In this document: one piece after another, positions 4,965 to 5,499 of the stretch
Position numbering within the stretch: the first letter of the stretch is position 1
Layout of the letters: each line of letters opens with the position of its first letter
Assembly: GCA_029069015.1 (NCBI GenBank)
Contig: JAIEBL010000269.1
Span: forward strand, 1-5,499
DNA length: 5,499 bases
Source of the DNA: Clostridiales bacterium
Lineage (GTDB): Bacteria > Bacillota > Clostridia > Christensenellales > Pumilibacteraceae
Reading direction: 5' to 3'
Notes under the pieces: model-generated
The model's input: the letters and a program-made list of their open reading frames with translations, nothing else
Databases searched by the model: none
Told to the model about the DNA's origin: nothing
Program-made: the position numbers and the translations under genes

Positions 4965-5499
4965 TTAGTCTTCATCGGCCATGTGGCAATCGGAAAGGTC
5001 GTCTCCGTATATTTCTCTGAGCTTTTTATCAATACCGAATACGTTTCGCCATAAATACGCAAGCCCTACGAATAGCAGGGTGACGCCTACGCTGATTGCA
5101 TAGGCAATTGCTAACCACTTGGCGACAGAGAAGAACATCGATCCCATATCGACTTCGTCGCAACCGTATTGCATTACGAGTCCGCCGATCAGAGCAAGGA
5201 TCATAACGGGCACGCCGATGGAGATGAGAAGGCGACGGAAGAATGAAAATATTTTGTTAAGCGTTTCGTTCAGTTTGAATAAAAAGTTGCTGGTATAGGG
5301 TGATTGTCTGCGGAACTCCAACCATTGAATGTATTTGTGCGTTTCTTTGCCGTATACCTTACCGCTACTCGTGGCGGCGACTTCAAATCCGACCTGATCT
5401 TCGGTCGTTTGACTCCAAAAGTGCCAACCGCATGCTTTCTTTTCCAATTTCAGCAGCCACTTGTCGCCCAAGACGCCGCGGAACGACTTGCTTTCAATA
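4965..5499 (-). CDS. unrecognised protein with two membrane segments (partial)
   Basis: I do not recognise this family. The frame is open from the TAA at 4967-4965 to the window edge. A TTG at 5471 gives 168 residues but has no good ribosome site, and the frame continues upstream (codons for IESKSFRGV), so the true start is probably outside. Numbered from that TTG: a soluble N-terminal region rich in aromatic and charged residues (for example CGWHFWSQTTEDQVGFEVAA, 14-33; YIQWLEFRR, 47-55), a basic amphipathic stretch (66-80), a hydrophobic segment at about 81-101, a short acidic loop YGCDEVDMGS (102-111), a second hydrophobic segment at about 115-139, and a charged tail ending DCHMADED. A hairpin in the membrane with both large ends in the cytosol is the simplest topology. 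It ends in its own strong terminator and converges with the hydrolase gene. It appears less GC-rich than its neighbours. Confidence 0.75.
   Translation of the reverse strand, partial: IESKSFRGVLGDKWLLKLEKKACGWHFWSQTTEDQVGFEVAATSSGKVYGKETHKYIQWLEFRRQSPYTSNFLFKLNETLNKIFSFFRRLLISIGVPVMILALIGGLVMQYGCDEVDMGSMFFSVAKWLAIAYAISVGVTLLFVGLAYLWRNVFGIDKKLREIYGDDLSDCHMADED

Overview
The window looks like a bacterial chromosome segment from an uncultured Clostridia-type Bacillota. This rests on a moderately GC-rich composition (roughly half, by eye), purine-rich ribosome binding sites, two TTG starts, a single-enzyme diaminopimelate route (DapL) and sigma-A-like promoter spacing. The phylum is an inference, not a proof.

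Layout. (1) 1-3793, plus strand: the C-terminal end of CTP synthase (pyrG, cut by the window edge), then LL-diaminopimelate aminotransferase (dapL), then a 692-residue protein with an N-terminal DUF4241-like domain and about eleven C-terminal tetratricopeptide-like repeats. Gaps are 45 and 32 bases with no visible terminator, so the three could be one transcript. (2) 3794-4200 has no protein gene. It holds a minus-strand structured RNA that I read as 6S RNA (ssrS). It has its own promoter (-35 TTGATT, 17-bp spacer, -10 TATACT, AT-rich UP-like element upstream) and a Rho-independent terminator that ends just past the stop of the repeat protein. (3) 4201-4878, plus strand: a short metallo-beta-lactamase-fold hydrolase of the RNase Z-like/YhfI type, divergent from the 6S promoter. 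(4) 4879-4964: a strong hairpin with a U-tract on the minus strand. (5) 4965-5499, minus strand: an unrecognised protein with two membrane segments, open to the window edge and so probably missing its N-terminus.

How it fits together. pyrG (CTP for nucleic acid and phospholipid synthesis) and dapL (diaminopimelate for cell wall and lysine) are housekeeping genes; the DUF4241/repeat protein travels with them but has no obvious metabolic link. The 6S RNA, which in bacteria binds the housekeeping RNA polymerase holoenzyme, runs towards the end of the repeat-protein gene. The most notable points are the unlabelled 6S gene, with an alternative hairpin in its 3' bubble strand and a small internal tandem repeat, and the DUF4241-repeat fusion. 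I saw no CRISPR array, insertion sequence, tRNA or rRNA, and no convincing new defence system.
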